A stretch of DNA of 64,000 bases from the NCBI RefSeq assembly GCF_019175365.1, contig NZ_CP059572.1:372001-436000 (forward strand), given 5' to 3'. Shown piece after piece: positions 8,500 through 16,615 of this stretch; position 1 is the first letter of the stretch; every line of letters starts with the position of its first letter. This DNA comes from Actinomadura graeca. Lineage in GTDB: Bacteria > Actinomycetota > Actinomycetes > Streptosporangiales > Streptosporangiaceae. The notes beneath the pieces were generated by a model. It was not told the DNA's origin. It searched no databases and saw nothing but the letters and a program-made list of their open reading frames with translations. The position numbers were made by a program, and so were the translations under genes.

Positions 8500-9378
8500 G
8501 TGCACGAGCCCGACGATCCCTGCGCCGCGCCGCGTCCGCCGTGGCGCGGTTCGTGGCGCGCCCGGTGCCGGCTCTGGCTCGTCCTGTGGCTGGCCCTGCG
8601 GGGTGGTCCGCGCCGCGGCCGCGGCCGGGCGTCGGGGGCGCTGGTCGCGGCCGTGGTCTCGCTGGGGGCGGGCGGGGTCGCGGCGACGCTGATGGCGGAG
8701 GGGTCTGGCCGGGACGGCGGCGGCCAGGGCGGGACGCAGGGCGGGCGGCCGGCGGCGGCGCTGGCGGCGCCCGGCCGGGCGGGTCCCCGGGCCGCCGGAG
8801 GGCCGCTGGTGAACGGGCGGCGGCAGCCGGCGCGGATCCCGGTCCCGGAGTGGGCGGGCGGGCGGTACGAGCGCGTGCCGGGGACGGCGGCGGCCGCCGG
8901 CGGGGCGGGCGGTGTCCTCGTCCGGTACGCGGTGGAGGTGGAGCGGGGGCTGCCGGTGCCGGGCGCGGGGTTCGCCGCGGAGGTGCACCGGGTGCTGAAC
9001 GATCCGCGCGGCTGGGGGCGCGGGGGTTCGCTGCGGTTCGTGCGGGTGGGCGGGGGGCCGGTGCGGTTCCGGGTGTCGCTGTCGAGCCCGGCGCTGACCG
9101 ACCGGATGTGCGCGCCGCTGGTGACGGGCGGGGGGCTGTCGTGCCGCAGCGGCGACCGCTCGGTGATCAACGCGCGCCGGTACGGGGAGGGCGCCGTCAC
9201 CTATGGCGGGGATCTGGCGTCCTACCGGGAGTATGTGATCAACCATGAGGTGGGGCACGTGCTGGGGCACGGGCACGAGCGGTGCCCGGGGGCGGGGCGG
9301 GCGGCGCCGGTGATGGTGCAGCAGACCAAGTCGCTGGAGGGGTGCCGTCCGAATCCGTGGCCGTTCCCGGGCCGCTGA
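8500..9378 (+). CDS. DUF3152 family protein, zinc-metalloprotease-like
   Basis: A 292-residue protein with a short basic cytoplasmic N-terminus, one transmembrane segment (around residues 40-65, ending ALVAAVVSLGAGGVAATLMA) and an extracytoplasmic domain. This domain contains INHEVGHVLGHGHERCPG, an HExxHxxGxxH-type zinc site seen in DUF3152 proteins. Two cysteines (MCAPL and LSC) flank the central strand. GTG 8500 has CGGAG in front; an upstream TTG at 8470 is less convincing. It is probably a membrane-anchored, outward-facing peptidase-like protein, but activity in this family is inferred, not shown. No operon partner. Confidence 0.85.
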   Translation: MHEPDDPCAAPRPPWRGSWRARCRLWLVLWLALRGGPRRGRGRASGALVAAVVSLGAGGVAATLMAEGSGRDGGGQGGTQGGRPAAALAAPGRAGPRAAGGPLVNGRRQPARIPVPEWAGGRYERVPGTAAAAGGAGGVLVRYAVEVERGLPVPGAGFAAEVHRVLNDPRGWGRGGSLRFVRVGGGPVRFRVSLSSPALTDRMCAPLVTGGGLSCRSGDRSVINARRYGEGAVTYGGDLASYREYVINHEVGHVLGHGHERCPGAGRAAPVMVQQTKSLEGCRPNPWPFPGR

Positions 9379-9890
9379 GCGGCGGGCCGCCGGGGTGCCG
9401 GCGAGCCGGGGAGACGTCCGCGTCGCGGATGCGCGTGCGGCGGAAGCGCCCGTGGAGGGCGGTCGCGCGCGCCGCCTCGCGGCCATGGCCGTCCGGACGG
9501 TCCCGGGGCGGGCCGGGAGGCTGACCCTGCGGGCGGCGGGGGGCTGTCGAGGTGGGTGATGAGGGCGGGTCCGCCCGGCGCCGCTCGTGCCGCTGCCGAG
9601 GGCGGGTGCCGGACGTCCAGGCCAGCTCGGAGGGTGACCGGCGACACGGCGGTGATGCGGTCGGACGAGCGTGTGCGATCGGCCGGTGACGGCGCCCTGC
9701 GGGGACGCGGGCCGGGAGGCGCCGTTGGTGATGGCCAATGCCTGAGGCTCGGCGGGCGTTATCCGATGACGGTGCGGGCCGTTCCGGGTGTCGGCCGCGC
9801 TCTACGCTGGGGCCGGGCTCGTGGGACGCCGGACGCCGGAGTGCGGGCGGCGGACGGTGAGGCTCCGTCGAGGTTCCTGGAGGGGCGACG
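9379..9890. other. Intergenic region without a supported gene
   Basis: About 510 bp between the DUF3152 gene and yigZ. Several open frames exist on both strands, but none has family features, a good ribosome-binding site or normal protein composition. TACGCT at about 9802 may be the -10 for yigZ. No RNA-like fold was recognised. Confidence 0.5.
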
Positions 9891-10514
9891 GTGCGGATGA
9901 TCAGGCGTGGTGGCTCGGGTGAGCTGGAGGTCCGCCGGTCGCGGTTCGTGTGCACGCTCGCGCGGGTGGGCGGTGAGGCGGAGGCGGTGGAGTTCCTGGG
10001 TGCGCATCGGCGGGCGCACCGGGACGCGTCGCACAACTGCACCGCGTATGTGGTGGGTGAGCGCGGCGAGATCGCCAAGAGCAGTGATGACGGGGAGCCT
10101 GCGGGGACGGCGGGGATCCCGATGCTGGAGGTGCTGCTGCGGCGCGGGGTGACGGGGACGGCGGCGGTGGTGACGCGCCATTTCGGTGGTGTGAAGCTGG
10201 GCGCGGGCGGGCTGGTGCGCGCGTACGGGCAGGTGGTGGCCGAGACGCTCGACGCGGTGGGGCTGGTGGAGCTGCGGCCGGTGGTGCGGGTGACGGTGGG
10301 GGTGGAGCACGCGCTGGCGGGACGTTTCCTGGGGGACCTGCACGGGCGGGGCCCGGCGCCGGTGGACGTGCGGTACGGGGCGGGGGTGGAGGCCGACGTG
10401 GTGGTGCCGGTGGGGGAGGCGGAGGCGTTCGAGGCGTGGGCGGCGGGGGTCACCGCGGGCCGGGCGCGGGTCAGCCGCGGCGCCCGGGGTTTCGTCGAGG
10501 TGCCGGTCCCCTGA
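9891..10514 (+). CDS. YigZ/IMPACT family protein
   Basis: A 207-residue protein of the UPF0029/IMPACT family. The N-terminal half has the signature RRSRFVCTLARV, RRAHRDASHNCTAYVVG, SSDDGEPAGTAGIPMLEVL and VVTRHFGGVKLGAGGLVRAYG; a DUF1949-like ferredoxin-fold domain follows. Family members interact with ribosomes or regulate protease maturation in some organisms, but a molecular role in actinobacteria is not established. GTG 9891 is preceded by CTGGAGGGG at suitable spacing. Converges with the GlxA-type regulator. Confidence 0.93.
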   Translation: MRMIRRGGSGELEVRRSRFVCTLARVGGEAEAVEFLGAHRRAHRDASHNCTAYVVGERGEIAKSSDDGEPAGTAGIPMLEVLLRRGVTGTAAVVTRHFGGVKLGAGGLVRAYGQVVAETLDAVGLVELRPVVRVTVGVEHALAGRFLGDLHGRGPAPVDVRYGAGVEADVVVPVGEAEAFEAWAAGVTAGRARVSRGARGFVEVPVP

Positions 10515-10558
10515 CCGGGGCCGTCCCCGCCTCCGCCTGGTTGCCCTGTGGCGCCGGT

Positions 10559-11605
10559 TCAGGTCAGGTGGCCCGTCCCGCCCGATGACGGTCGGCTCTG
10601 GCCGGGGATGTGTCCCAGGGGGTGCTCCCGGTCACGCCGCCGGTCGCGCTGCCGGTCGGTGTCGGGGCCGGTGTCAGGGCCGGGGGGGCGGGCGGGGGGT
10701 GTGGCGGCGCGGAGGCGGCGGAGCATGCGGGCGTCGGTGAAGCCGACGGCGTGGGCGGCGGCCTGCGCGGTGGCGCCCTGGCCGATGAGGTGCTCGGCGC
10801 GTTCCAGGCGCAGTTCCTGCTGGTAGCGCAGGGGGGTGAGGCCGGTGGCGGCGGTGAAGCGGCGGGTGAGGGTGCGTTCGCTGACGCCGGTGGCGGCGGC
10901 GAGGCCGGCCAGGGGCAGGGGGCGGGCGTAGCCGGTGTCGATGAGGTTCTGGGCGCGGTGGACGGCGTCGCTGAGGTGGGCGCGGTGGCGGAGCATGGCG
11001 CTGGCCTGGGGTTCGTCGCCGTTGCGGCGGGCGTAGACGACCATGGCGCGGGCGATGCGGGCGGCGGTGCCGGGGCCGTGGCGGGTGGCGGTCAGGTGCA
11101 GGGCGAGGTCGATGCCGCTGGCGATGCCGGCGGAGGTGATGACGCGGTCGTCGGTGACGTAGAGGACGTCGCGGACGACGGTGGCGCGGCGGTGGCGGCG
11201 GGCGAGGGCGTCCTGGAGGCGGTGGTGGGTGGTGCAGCGGCGGCCGTCGAGCAGCCCGGCGTGGCCGAGGGCGAACGCGCCGGCGCAGACGCTGGCGACC
11301 AGGCCGCCGGTGGCGTGGTGGCGGGCGATGCGGGCGGCGGTGCCGGCGTTGACGGGGGCGGTGCGGGGGCCGGCGGGGTCGCAGTGCCAGCCGGGGACCA
11401 GGACGATGTCGGCGGGGGTGAGGGCGGGCCAGGTGGTGGCGGCGCGCAGGGTCAGGCCCTGGGCGGTGGGGACGTCCTCCTGCTCGGCGATGTAGGCGAG
11501 GCGGTAGGGGTGGCCGGCCTCGGCGGCGGTGGAGAACACCTGGGCGGGTCCGGCGAGGTCGAGCAGGTGCACGCCGGGGACGAGCAGGAAGACGATCTGG
11601 TTCAC
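10559..11605 (-). CDS. GlxA-type AraC regulator with DJ-1/PfpI domain
   Basis: A 348-residue regulator. Residues about 1-185 form a DJ-1/PfpI (class I glutamine amidotransferase-like) domain with the elbow ASVCAGAFALGHAGLLDG; such domains sense ligands and are normally not enzymatic. An AraC-type double helix-turn-helix follows (LAAATGVSERTLTRRF, then AAAHAVGFTDARMLRRL). The C-terminal 45 residues are Pro/Asp/Arg-rich and unusual. The start is GTG 11605, with TAGGCT nine nt upstream. Twelve bp from the isochorismatase-family gene in the same direction, which it may control or act with; this pairing of GlxA regulators and cysteine hydrolases is common. Confidence 0.9.
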   Translation of the reverse strand: MNQIVFLLVPGVHLLDLAGPAQVFSTAAEAGHPYRLAYIAEQEDVPTAQGLTLRAATTWPALTPADIVLVPGWHCDPAGPRTAPVNAGTAARIARHHATGGLVASVCAGAFALGHAGLLDGRRCTTHHRLQDALARRHRRATVVRDVLYVTDDRVITSAGIASGIDLALHLTATRHGPGTAARIARAMVVYARRNGDEPQASAMLRHRAHLSDAVHRAQNLIDTGYARPLPLAGLAAATGVSERTLTRRFTAATGLTPLRYQQELRLERAEHLIGQGATAQAAAHAVGFTDARMLRRLRAATPPARPPGPDTGPDTDRQRDRRRDREHPLGHIPGQSRPSSGGTGHLT

Positions 11606-11617
11606 GATCCGGTCAGC

Positions 11618-12199
11618 CTACCCGGTGAGGGAGGCGAGGGTGGCGATGGTGGCGAAGCGCCCGGCGAGGGCGTATTCGGTGCGGGCGATGACCTGGTCGG
11701 CGGGCAGGGTGGCGGGGTCGGCGAGGGTGTCGGCCAGGGACCGGCCGGCGGGGGCGTCGCGGTGGGGGATGGGGAAGGTGGCGGTGGCGTCGGTGACGAA
11801 GGTGACGGTGAGGCCGAGGTCGGCGGCCAGGCGGGCGGTGGTCTCGCAGCACTGCTCGGTCTGGATGCCGCAGACGGTCACCTCGCCGATGCCGCGGGCG
11901 GTGAGCAGCTGCTGGAGGTTGGTGGTGGTGAAGGCGTTGCGGGAGGTCTTGGTCAGGACGGGCTCGCCGTCGCGGGCCCGCAGGCCCTCCATGAGGCGGA
12001 CGTGCCCGCCGGCGGGGTCGAAGGGGCCGCCGCTGCCGTGCTCGGCGTGCAGGACCCACACGACCAGGTCGCCGGCGTCGCGGGCGGCGTCGGCGAGGCG
12101 TGCGGTGCGGGCGGCGATGTCGGGGGCGGAGACGGCCGGCCACAGGGGCAGGCGGCGGAAGGACTCCTGGACGTCGATGACGAGTAGCGCTCGGCTCAT
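11618..12199 (-). CDS. Isochorismatase-family cysteine hydrolase
   Basis: A 193-residue Rossmann-like hydrolase. The catalytic triad is complete: Asp9 (LLVIDVQ), Lys84 (VLTKTSRNAF) and Cys117 (GIQTEQCCE). The cis-peptide region VTVCGIQTEQC is characteristic. These enzymes hydrolyse amides or vinyl ethers (nicotinamide, isochorismate, N-carbamoyl compounds); the substrate is not evident. It is upstream of the GlxA-type regulator and probably shares its transcript. It is divergent from the carboxylate-amine ligase operon across 209 bp that hold the promoters. Confidence 0.92.
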   Translation of the reverse strand: MSRALLVIDVQESFRRLPLWPAVSAPDIAARTARLADAARDAGDLVVWVLHAEHGSGGPFDPAGGHVRLMEGLRARDGEPVLTKTSRNAFTTTNLQQLLTARGIGEVTVCGIQTEQCCETTARLAADLGLTVTFVTDATATFPIPHRDAPAGRSLADTLADPATLPADQVIARTEYALAGRFATIATLASLTG

Positions 12200-12408
12200 G
12201 GCGTCGATGATGGCGGGCCGGGCGGGTGCGCGGGAGGGCTCATCGCGGCGCGGAGCGGAACGATCCGGTCAGCCGACGCGCGGGGCGGGCGGGGCCGGGC
12301 GCCGCCGTGGCCGCCCCGCCCATAAAGGATCTTGGTTTGGGACGGGAGGGCGGCCCGCGTTCGGGCATGTCCGGAAATGACGGGCTTGTTTGGGTGAGGG
12401 GGGTGGCC

Positions 12409-13704
12409 ATGGACGGTGCCGCGGTGGGCGCGGGCGCCGCCGTCTCCGGGGTGTCCCTGGGGGTGGAGGAGGAGTTCCTGCTGGTCGACGGGGTGTCGGG
12501 GGAGTGCGTCCCGGCGGCCGAGGCCGTGCTGGCGCGGGCGGGCGGGCACCGGTGGGAGGGGTCGGGCGGGTCGTTCCAGGACGAGCTGCTGGCCTCCCAG
12601 GTGGAGGCGGCGACGGGGGTGTGCGGGGACCTGGCGGGGCTGCGGGCGCAGGTGCGGTTCGCGCGGGCGCGGCTGGCGGAGGCGGCGCGCGCGTGCGGGC
12701 TGCGGCTGGTGTCCTCGGGCACGCCGGTGATGGACGGCGCCGCGCCGCCGCCGGCGCGGGGCGGGCGGTTCACGCGGATCGCGGCGCTGTACCGGGGGCT
12801 GATCGAGGACTACCAGGCGTGCGGCTGCCACGTGCACGTCGGGGTCGCCGACCGGGAGACGGCGGTGGCGGTGGTGAACCACCTGCGGCCGTGGCTGGGG
12901 GTCCTGCTGGCGCTGTCGGCCAACTCCCCCTTCGACCACGGCCGCGACTCCGGCTATGCCAGCCGGCGGCTGGTGGAGGTGTCGCGGTTCCCGGGCGCGG
13001 GGACGCCGCCGTGGGCGGCGTCGGCGGCCGAGTACGACCGGCGGGTGGCGATGCTGGTGGAGTCGGGGGTGCTGGTGGACGCCTCGATGACGTTCTGGCT
13101 GGCGCGGCCGTCGCCGCGGTGGCCGACGGTGGAGGTGCGGGCGGCCGACGCGGCGGCGACCGCGGACGAGGCGGTGCTGCAGGCGGCGCTGGTGCGGGCG
13201 CTGGTGCGGGTGGCGCTGGCGGATCTGGCGGCGGGCCGGGAGGCGCCGCCGGTGGACGCGCAGCTGTGCGCGGCCGGGCTGTGGAGCGCGGCCCGGTACG
13301 GGATGGACGGCGCGCTGGTGGACCCCTCCGCCGGGCGCGCGGTGCCGGCGTGGCGGCTGCTGGAGGGCCTGCTCGCCCGGCTGGCGCCGGCGCTGGAGGA
13401 GACCGGGGACCTGGCGGAGGTGTCGGCGCTGGTGGAGGGGGTCCGGCTGGCGGGGACCGGGGCGCGGCGGCAGCGCCGCGCGGCGCGGCGGGGCAGGCGT
13501 TCGCTGGTGGAGGCGCTGGCCCGGCAGACCGAGTCGGGGACGCTCCCGGTCCCCGCGCCCCCGGCGCCGCCGGGGGCCGGGTTCGCGGCCCCCGCGGCCG
13601 GTCCGGCCGGGCACGGGCTGTGGGACGGGCTGCGCGACGGGGTGTGGGGCGCGCGCGAGCGGGTATCGCGGCCGGATGCCCGCCTGAGCACGGAGGAGAC
13701 ATGA
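12409..13704 (+). CDS. Carboxylate-amine ligase, GCS2 / YbdK family
   Basis: A 431-residue member of the glutamate-cysteine ligase 2 family. The N-terminal strand LGVEEEFLLVD carries the Mg-ATP glutamates; the core has CGCHVHVGVADRETAV, LSANSPFDHGRDSGYASRR and RWPTVEVRAADAAAT, all typical. Family members make a gamma-glutamyl or other peptide bond using ATP, but most YbdK homologs have no defined amine acceptor. ATG 12409 follows GAGGGGGG. The stop overlaps the next start (ATGA at 13701-13704), so translation is coupled to the diiron protein gene. It opens a four-gene operon. Confidence 0.92.
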   Translation: MDGAAVGAGAAVSGVSLGVEEEFLLVDGVSGECVPAAEAVLARAGGHRWEGSGGSFQDELLASQVEAATGVCGDLAGLRAQVRFARARLAEAARACGLRLVSSGTPVMDGAAPPPARGGRFTRIAALYRGLIEDYQACGCHVHVGVADRETAVAVVNHLRPWLGVLLALSANSPFDHGRDSGYASRRLVEVSRFPGAGTPPWAASAAEYDRRVAMLVESGVLVDASMTFWLARPSPRWPTVEVRAADAAATADEAVLQAALVRALVRVALADLAAGREAPPVDAQLCAAGLWSAARYGMDGALVDPSAGRAVPAWRLLEGLLARLAPALEETGDLAEVSALVEGVRLAGTGARRQRRAARRGRRSLVEALARQTESGTLPVPAPPAPPGAGFAAPAAGPAGHGLWDGLRDGVWGARERVSRPDARLSTEET

Positions 13705-14987
13705 TCGTTGAGCGTGGTAGCGGGCCGGTGCCGCCGGAGGCGCGGGCCGGTGCGCGGACGGGGCCCGGTGCGCGGGCGGAGGCCGGGCGGCCGGGACCGG
13801 CACGCCGGGGACCGGCGGGGCCGGTGTGGCAGGAGCCGGTGCTGCCGCGGCCGCGGGGCCCGCTGTCGCGGGCCGTGGTGGAGGCGCTGCGCGCGGGGCC
13901 GCCCGCGGGGGAGCCGGTGCCGGTGCCGGCGGGGGCGGTGGCCTCCGCCGATCCGTACGGGGAGGATCTGCAGCTGGCGCTGCACACGTGTTTCGAGCTG
14001 CACTACCGGGGGTTCGCGGGGGTGGATCCGGACTGGGAGTGGGATCCGGGGCTGCTGGCCCTGCGCGGCGCGATGGAGGCGGCGTTCCTGGCCGCGCTGC
14101 GCGCCGACACCGGCACAGGTGCGGTCACCGGGGCGGGCGGGGCCGATGTGGCGGGCGTGCTGGAGGAGCTGCTGGTCGAGCCGGTGGGCGCCGCCGGTGT
14201 CACCCATCATCTGCGCGACGCGGGCCGCTGGTGGCAGCTGCGCGAGCACGCGGCGCTGCGTTCGGTGTACCACCTGAAGGAGGCCGACCCGCACGCATGG
14301 GTGATCCCCCGGCTGCGTGGGGCGGCGAAGGCGGCGCTGGTGGCGGTGGAGTACGACGAGTTCGGCGGCGGGCGCCCGCAGATGCTGCACTCGGCGCTGT
14401 TCGCGGGGCTGCTGGAGGATCTGGGCGTGGACGCCTCCTACGGCGCGCATGTGGACGCGGCGCCGGCGGTGATGCTGGCGACGGTGAACATGATGTCGCT
14501 GTTCGGGCTGCGGCGGTCGCTGCGGGGCGCGCTGGTGGGGCATTTCGCGGCGGCGGAGATCACCACGGCCCCGGCGGCGCGGCGGATGGCGCAGGCGCTG
14601 GAGCGGGCGGGGGCGGGGCCGCGGGCGGTGCTGTTCTACACCGAGCACATCGAGGCCGACGCCGTCCACGAGCAGGTGCTGCGCCGGGACGTGATCGGGG
14701 GGCTGCTGGCCGGGGAGCCGGGCCTGGCGGGGGACGTGGTGCTGGGGGTGCGGGCGACCGTGCTGCTGGAGGACCGGCTGGAGGCGCACGTGCTGGGCTG
14801 CTGGGGCGCGGACCCGGCGCGGTCGGCGCTGCGGCGCCCCCTGGAGGACGGCCCCGCGGGCGGTCCCGGCGGTGATTCTCACGACGGCCCCGCGGGCGGT
14901 CCCGGCGGTGATTCTCACGACGGCCCCGCGGGCGGCCTCGCGGGCGCCCCGGCGGGGGTCCCGGTGCGGGCGGCACATACCGCCTGA
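13701..14987 (+). CDS. Iron-containing redox enzyme, haem-oxygenase-like diiron (HDO) family
   Basis: A 428-residue protein. The first 80 residues are Arg/Pro-rich and probably disordered. An all-helical haem-oxygenase-like core follows. Likely metal ligands sit in three helices: Glu99/His101 (CFELHY), Glu217, Asp219, Glu220 and His230 (VEYDEFGGGRPQMLHSALF), and His316, Glu318, Asp320 and His323 (TEHIEADAVHEQ). HDO enzymes use a diiron site and O2 for N-oxygenation, decarboxylation or C-C cleavage, so an oxidase role is likely. Which residues bind iron is inferred. The C-terminal tail holds two copies of a 12-residue DGPAGGPGGDSH repeat. Start overlaps the ligase stop by 4 bp. Confidence 0.85.
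   Translation: MIVERGSGPVPPEARAGARTGPGARAEAGRPGPARRGPAGPVWQEPVLPRPRGPLSRAVVEALRAGPPAGEPVPVPAGAVASADPYGEDLQLALHTCFELHYRGFAGVDPDWEWDPGLLALRGAMEAAFLAALRADTGTGAVTGAGGADVAGVLEELLVEPVGAAGVTHHLRDAGRWWQLREHAALRSVYHLKEADPHAWVIPRLRGAAKAALVAVEYDEFGGGRPQMLHSALFAGLLEDLGVDASYGAHVDAAPAVMLATVNMMSLFGLRRSLRGALVGHFAAAEITTAPAARRMAQALERAGAGPRAVLFYTEHIEADAVHEQVLRRDVIGGLLAGEPGLAGDVVLGVRATVLLEDRLEAHVLGCWGADPARSALRRPLEDGPAGGPGGDSHDGPAGGPGGDSHDGPAGGLAGAPAGVPVRAAHTA
14847..14935. repeat. 36-bp in-frame tandem repeat in the HDO gene
   Basis: Two identical 36-bp units (14847-14882 and 14883-14918) and a 17-bp partial third copy encode repeated 12-residue Gly/Pro/Asp/His segments at the C-terminus. The repeat is in frame, so copy number changes only the tail length. 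Confidence 0.95.
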
Positions 14988-15017
14988 TCTGTGTTTCTAA
15001 TGTCGTAATAGCGGTAC

Positions 15018-15731
15018 ATGTGCGACATGTTTCTTGTGAGGCCACCCGGGGTGTACCGGCCGCAATCAGACACCGCGATGCTCGTACGGGAGCTACGGCG
15101 CTCGGCGGTCGCACCCGGGGCGCGGGTACTGGAGCTGGGGACCGGGACGGGCGCGGTGGCGGTGGCCGCCGCGCGGGGCGGGGCCCGGCAGGTCGTGGCG
15201 GTCGATGTGGCGGCCGGGTCGGTGCTGGCGGCACGGCTGAACACCCGGGTGCGGGGGCTGCCGGTCCAGGTGCGGCGCGGTGACCTGTTCGATCCGGTGG
15301 CGGGCGAGCGCTTCGATGTGATCGTCGCCAACCCCCCGTACGTGGTGGGCGACGCCGACCCGGCGCGCCTGCGGGGCCGCGCGCGGGCGTGGGAGGCCGG
15401 GCGGGACGGCCGGTGGCTGCTGGACCGGATCTGCGCCGCGGCGCCGGAGCACCTGACGCGGCGCGGGACGCTGCTGCTGATGCAGTCGTCGCTGTGCGGG
15501 GTGGAGCGGACGCTGGAGGCGCTGGAGGGGGCGGGGCTGCGGGTGTCGGTGGCCGCGCGTGCCCGCGAGCCGTTCGGGCCGGTGATGCTGGCCCGGGCGG
15601 CGGCGCTGGAGGCGCGGGGGCTGCTGCGCCCGGGCCAGCGGCACGAGGACCTGGTGGTGGTCCGCGCGGACGTCCCCGCGGACGCGGCCGATGGCCGGGA
15701 GCCTCCCGGCCCCGCCCGGAGCGCCGCGTGA
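15018..15731 (+). CDS. HemK2/MTQ2-type SAM-dependent methyltransferase
   Basis: A 237-residue class I methyltransferase. SAM motif I is VLELGTGTGAVAVAAAR, and the substrate motif NPPY (IVANPPYVVGD) is the hallmark of HemK-type enzymes that methylate glutamine or other planar amide nitrogens. The short N-terminus (GVYRPQSDTAML) matches the HemK2/MTQ2 group, which lacks the PrmC N-domain. TAATAG ends 6 nt before ATG 15018, suggesting an extra leaderless internal promoter; ATG 15027 is an alternative. It lies 30 bp after the HDO gene, and its stop overlaps the CDGSH gene start. The substrate may be a product of the same operon rather than a release factor. Confidence 0.9.
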   Translation: MCDMFLVRPPGVYRPQSDTAMLVRELRRSAVAPGARVLELGTGTGAVAVAAARGGARQVVAVDVAAGSVLAARLNTRVRGLPVQVRRGDLFDPVAGERFDVIVANPPYVVGDADPARLRGRARAWEAGRDGRWLLDRICAAAPEHLTRRGTLLLMQSSLCGVERTLEALEGAGLRVSVAARAREPFGPVMLARAAALEARGLLRPGQRHEDLVVVRADVPADAADGREPPGPARSAA

Positions 15732-16117
15732 GCCGGCCGCCGGACGGCCCGCGCCGCGGCGGCCTTGACCGTCCTGACCGTCCTGACCGTCCTGGCGGCG
15801 GGGTGGCGTCCGCGGCGTGCCCGGACCCCGAAGGCAGGGCGCACGCCGCTGGTGGCGCGTGCCCCCCGGCAGAGGGCGCGCGGGGCCGGGAGCGGCGCCG
15901 GGTGCGGGTGGTGCAGGGCGGGCCGGTCCTGGTGGAGGGGCCGGTGGAGATCGTCCTGGAGGACGGGAGCACGGCGGTGTCGGACCGTTTCATGGTGGCC
16001 CTGTGCGCGTGCCGGCGCAGCCGCTCCTACCCGTTCTGCGATACCAGTCACCGTCGGCGGGCGCGGCCCGCCGACGGCACGGCCGCGGAGGGCGCCCAGG
16101 AAGGCCGCCCGTCCTAG
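15728..16117 (+). CDS. CDGSH-type iron-sulfur domain protein
   Basis: A 129-residue protein. The last half carries a single CDGSH 2Fe-2S site: Cys93, Cys95, Cys104 and His108 in CACRRSRSYPFCDTSH, matching CxCx2(S/T)x3PxCDx2H. The domain is preceded by VLVEGPVEIVLEDG. The N-terminal 60 residues are Pro/Arg/Gly-rich with three tandem Asp-Arg-Pro units. GTG 15728 overlaps the methyltransferase stop (GTGA), giving the operon its third tight junction. Single-domain CDGSH proteins carry redox-active or transferable 2Fe-2S clusters, so this one may serve the diiron oxidase as electron donor or iron source. That link is inference. Confidence 0.9.
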   Translation: MSRPPDGPRRGGLDRPDRPDRPGGGVASAACPDPEGRAHAAGGACPPAEGARGRERRRVRVVQGGPVLVEGPVEIVLEDGSTAVSDRFMVALCACRRSRSYPFCDTSHRRRARPADGTAAEGAQEGRPS

Positions 16118-16191
16118 CCCTGCGGCGGCGCGGCGGGGCCACTCAGCGGTGGACGGACGCCCGGCGGGGCCCCTGACCGGCCCGCCCGGAC

Positions 16192-16227
16192 GCCGGCGGT
16201 GGCCGCCGGCGGTGGCCGCCGGCGGTG
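16192..16227. repeat. 13-bp tandem repeat in an intergenic spacer
   Basis: The 13-mer GCCGGCGGTGGCC occurs twice back to back (16192-16217), followed by a 10-bp partial copy. It lies downstream of both the CDGSH gene and the convergent small gene, in non-coding DNA. Confidence 0.9.
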
Positions 16228-16261
16228 AATGCCTGCGGACGGGCGCCGGGGACGGTCCGGG

Positions 16262-16516
16262 TCAGCCGCCGAGGCTGTCGAGGGCGACGTCGAGGCGCTG
16301 GGCGAGGGTTTCGATCTGCTCCTCGTTGGCGCCGGTGTCCAGTTCGGCGATGACGGCGTCGCGGGTGGTGATGACCAGCATGTCCTCGGGGTCACCGGAT
16401 CCGCCGTGCCCGCTGCCGGGGACGACGGCGGCCTCCCCGGCGACGATGACGAGTGTGGCGTCGCGGTCGGCGGAGGCCAGCAGGGCGTGCAGGTGCGCGG
16501 GTGTGATCGTCGGCAT
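16262..16516 (-). CDS. Small conserved-looking protein of unknown function
   Basis: An 84-residue acidic protein with an alternating strand/helix pattern (DATLVIVAGEAAVVP, EDMLVITTRDAVIAELD, EEQIETLAQRLDVALDSL). It has normal soluble-protein composition and third-position GC bias on this strand. GGAGG lies just upstream of ATG 16516. I do not recognise a family. The next gene upstream on the same strand is the epimerase at 16616-17665, about 100 bp away, so they could share a transcript. Confidence 0.65.
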   Translation of the reverse strand: MPTITPAHLHALLASADRDATLVIVAGEAAVVPGSGHGGSGDPEDMLVITTRDAVIAELDTGANEEQIETLAQRLDVALDSLGG

Positions 16517-16615
16517 GGGCGGCCTCCTGGTGCGTGGTTGCGCGTGGCGGTCGTGCGTGGCGGTGCGGGTCTGCTGCGGTCGTGCCGGGCTCGGGTGGTG
16601 GACGGGTCGGTGTGG

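Noticed and set aside
9556..9900. A 114-codon ORF upstream of yigZ
   Set aside because: Arg/Gly-rich composition, no ribosome-binding site, no recognisable motif, and it overlaps the yigZ start.
14847..14935. Possible CRISPR-like repeat
   Set aside because: The 36-bp units are directly adjacent with no spacers and lie in frame inside a coding region, so this is a simple tandem repeat.
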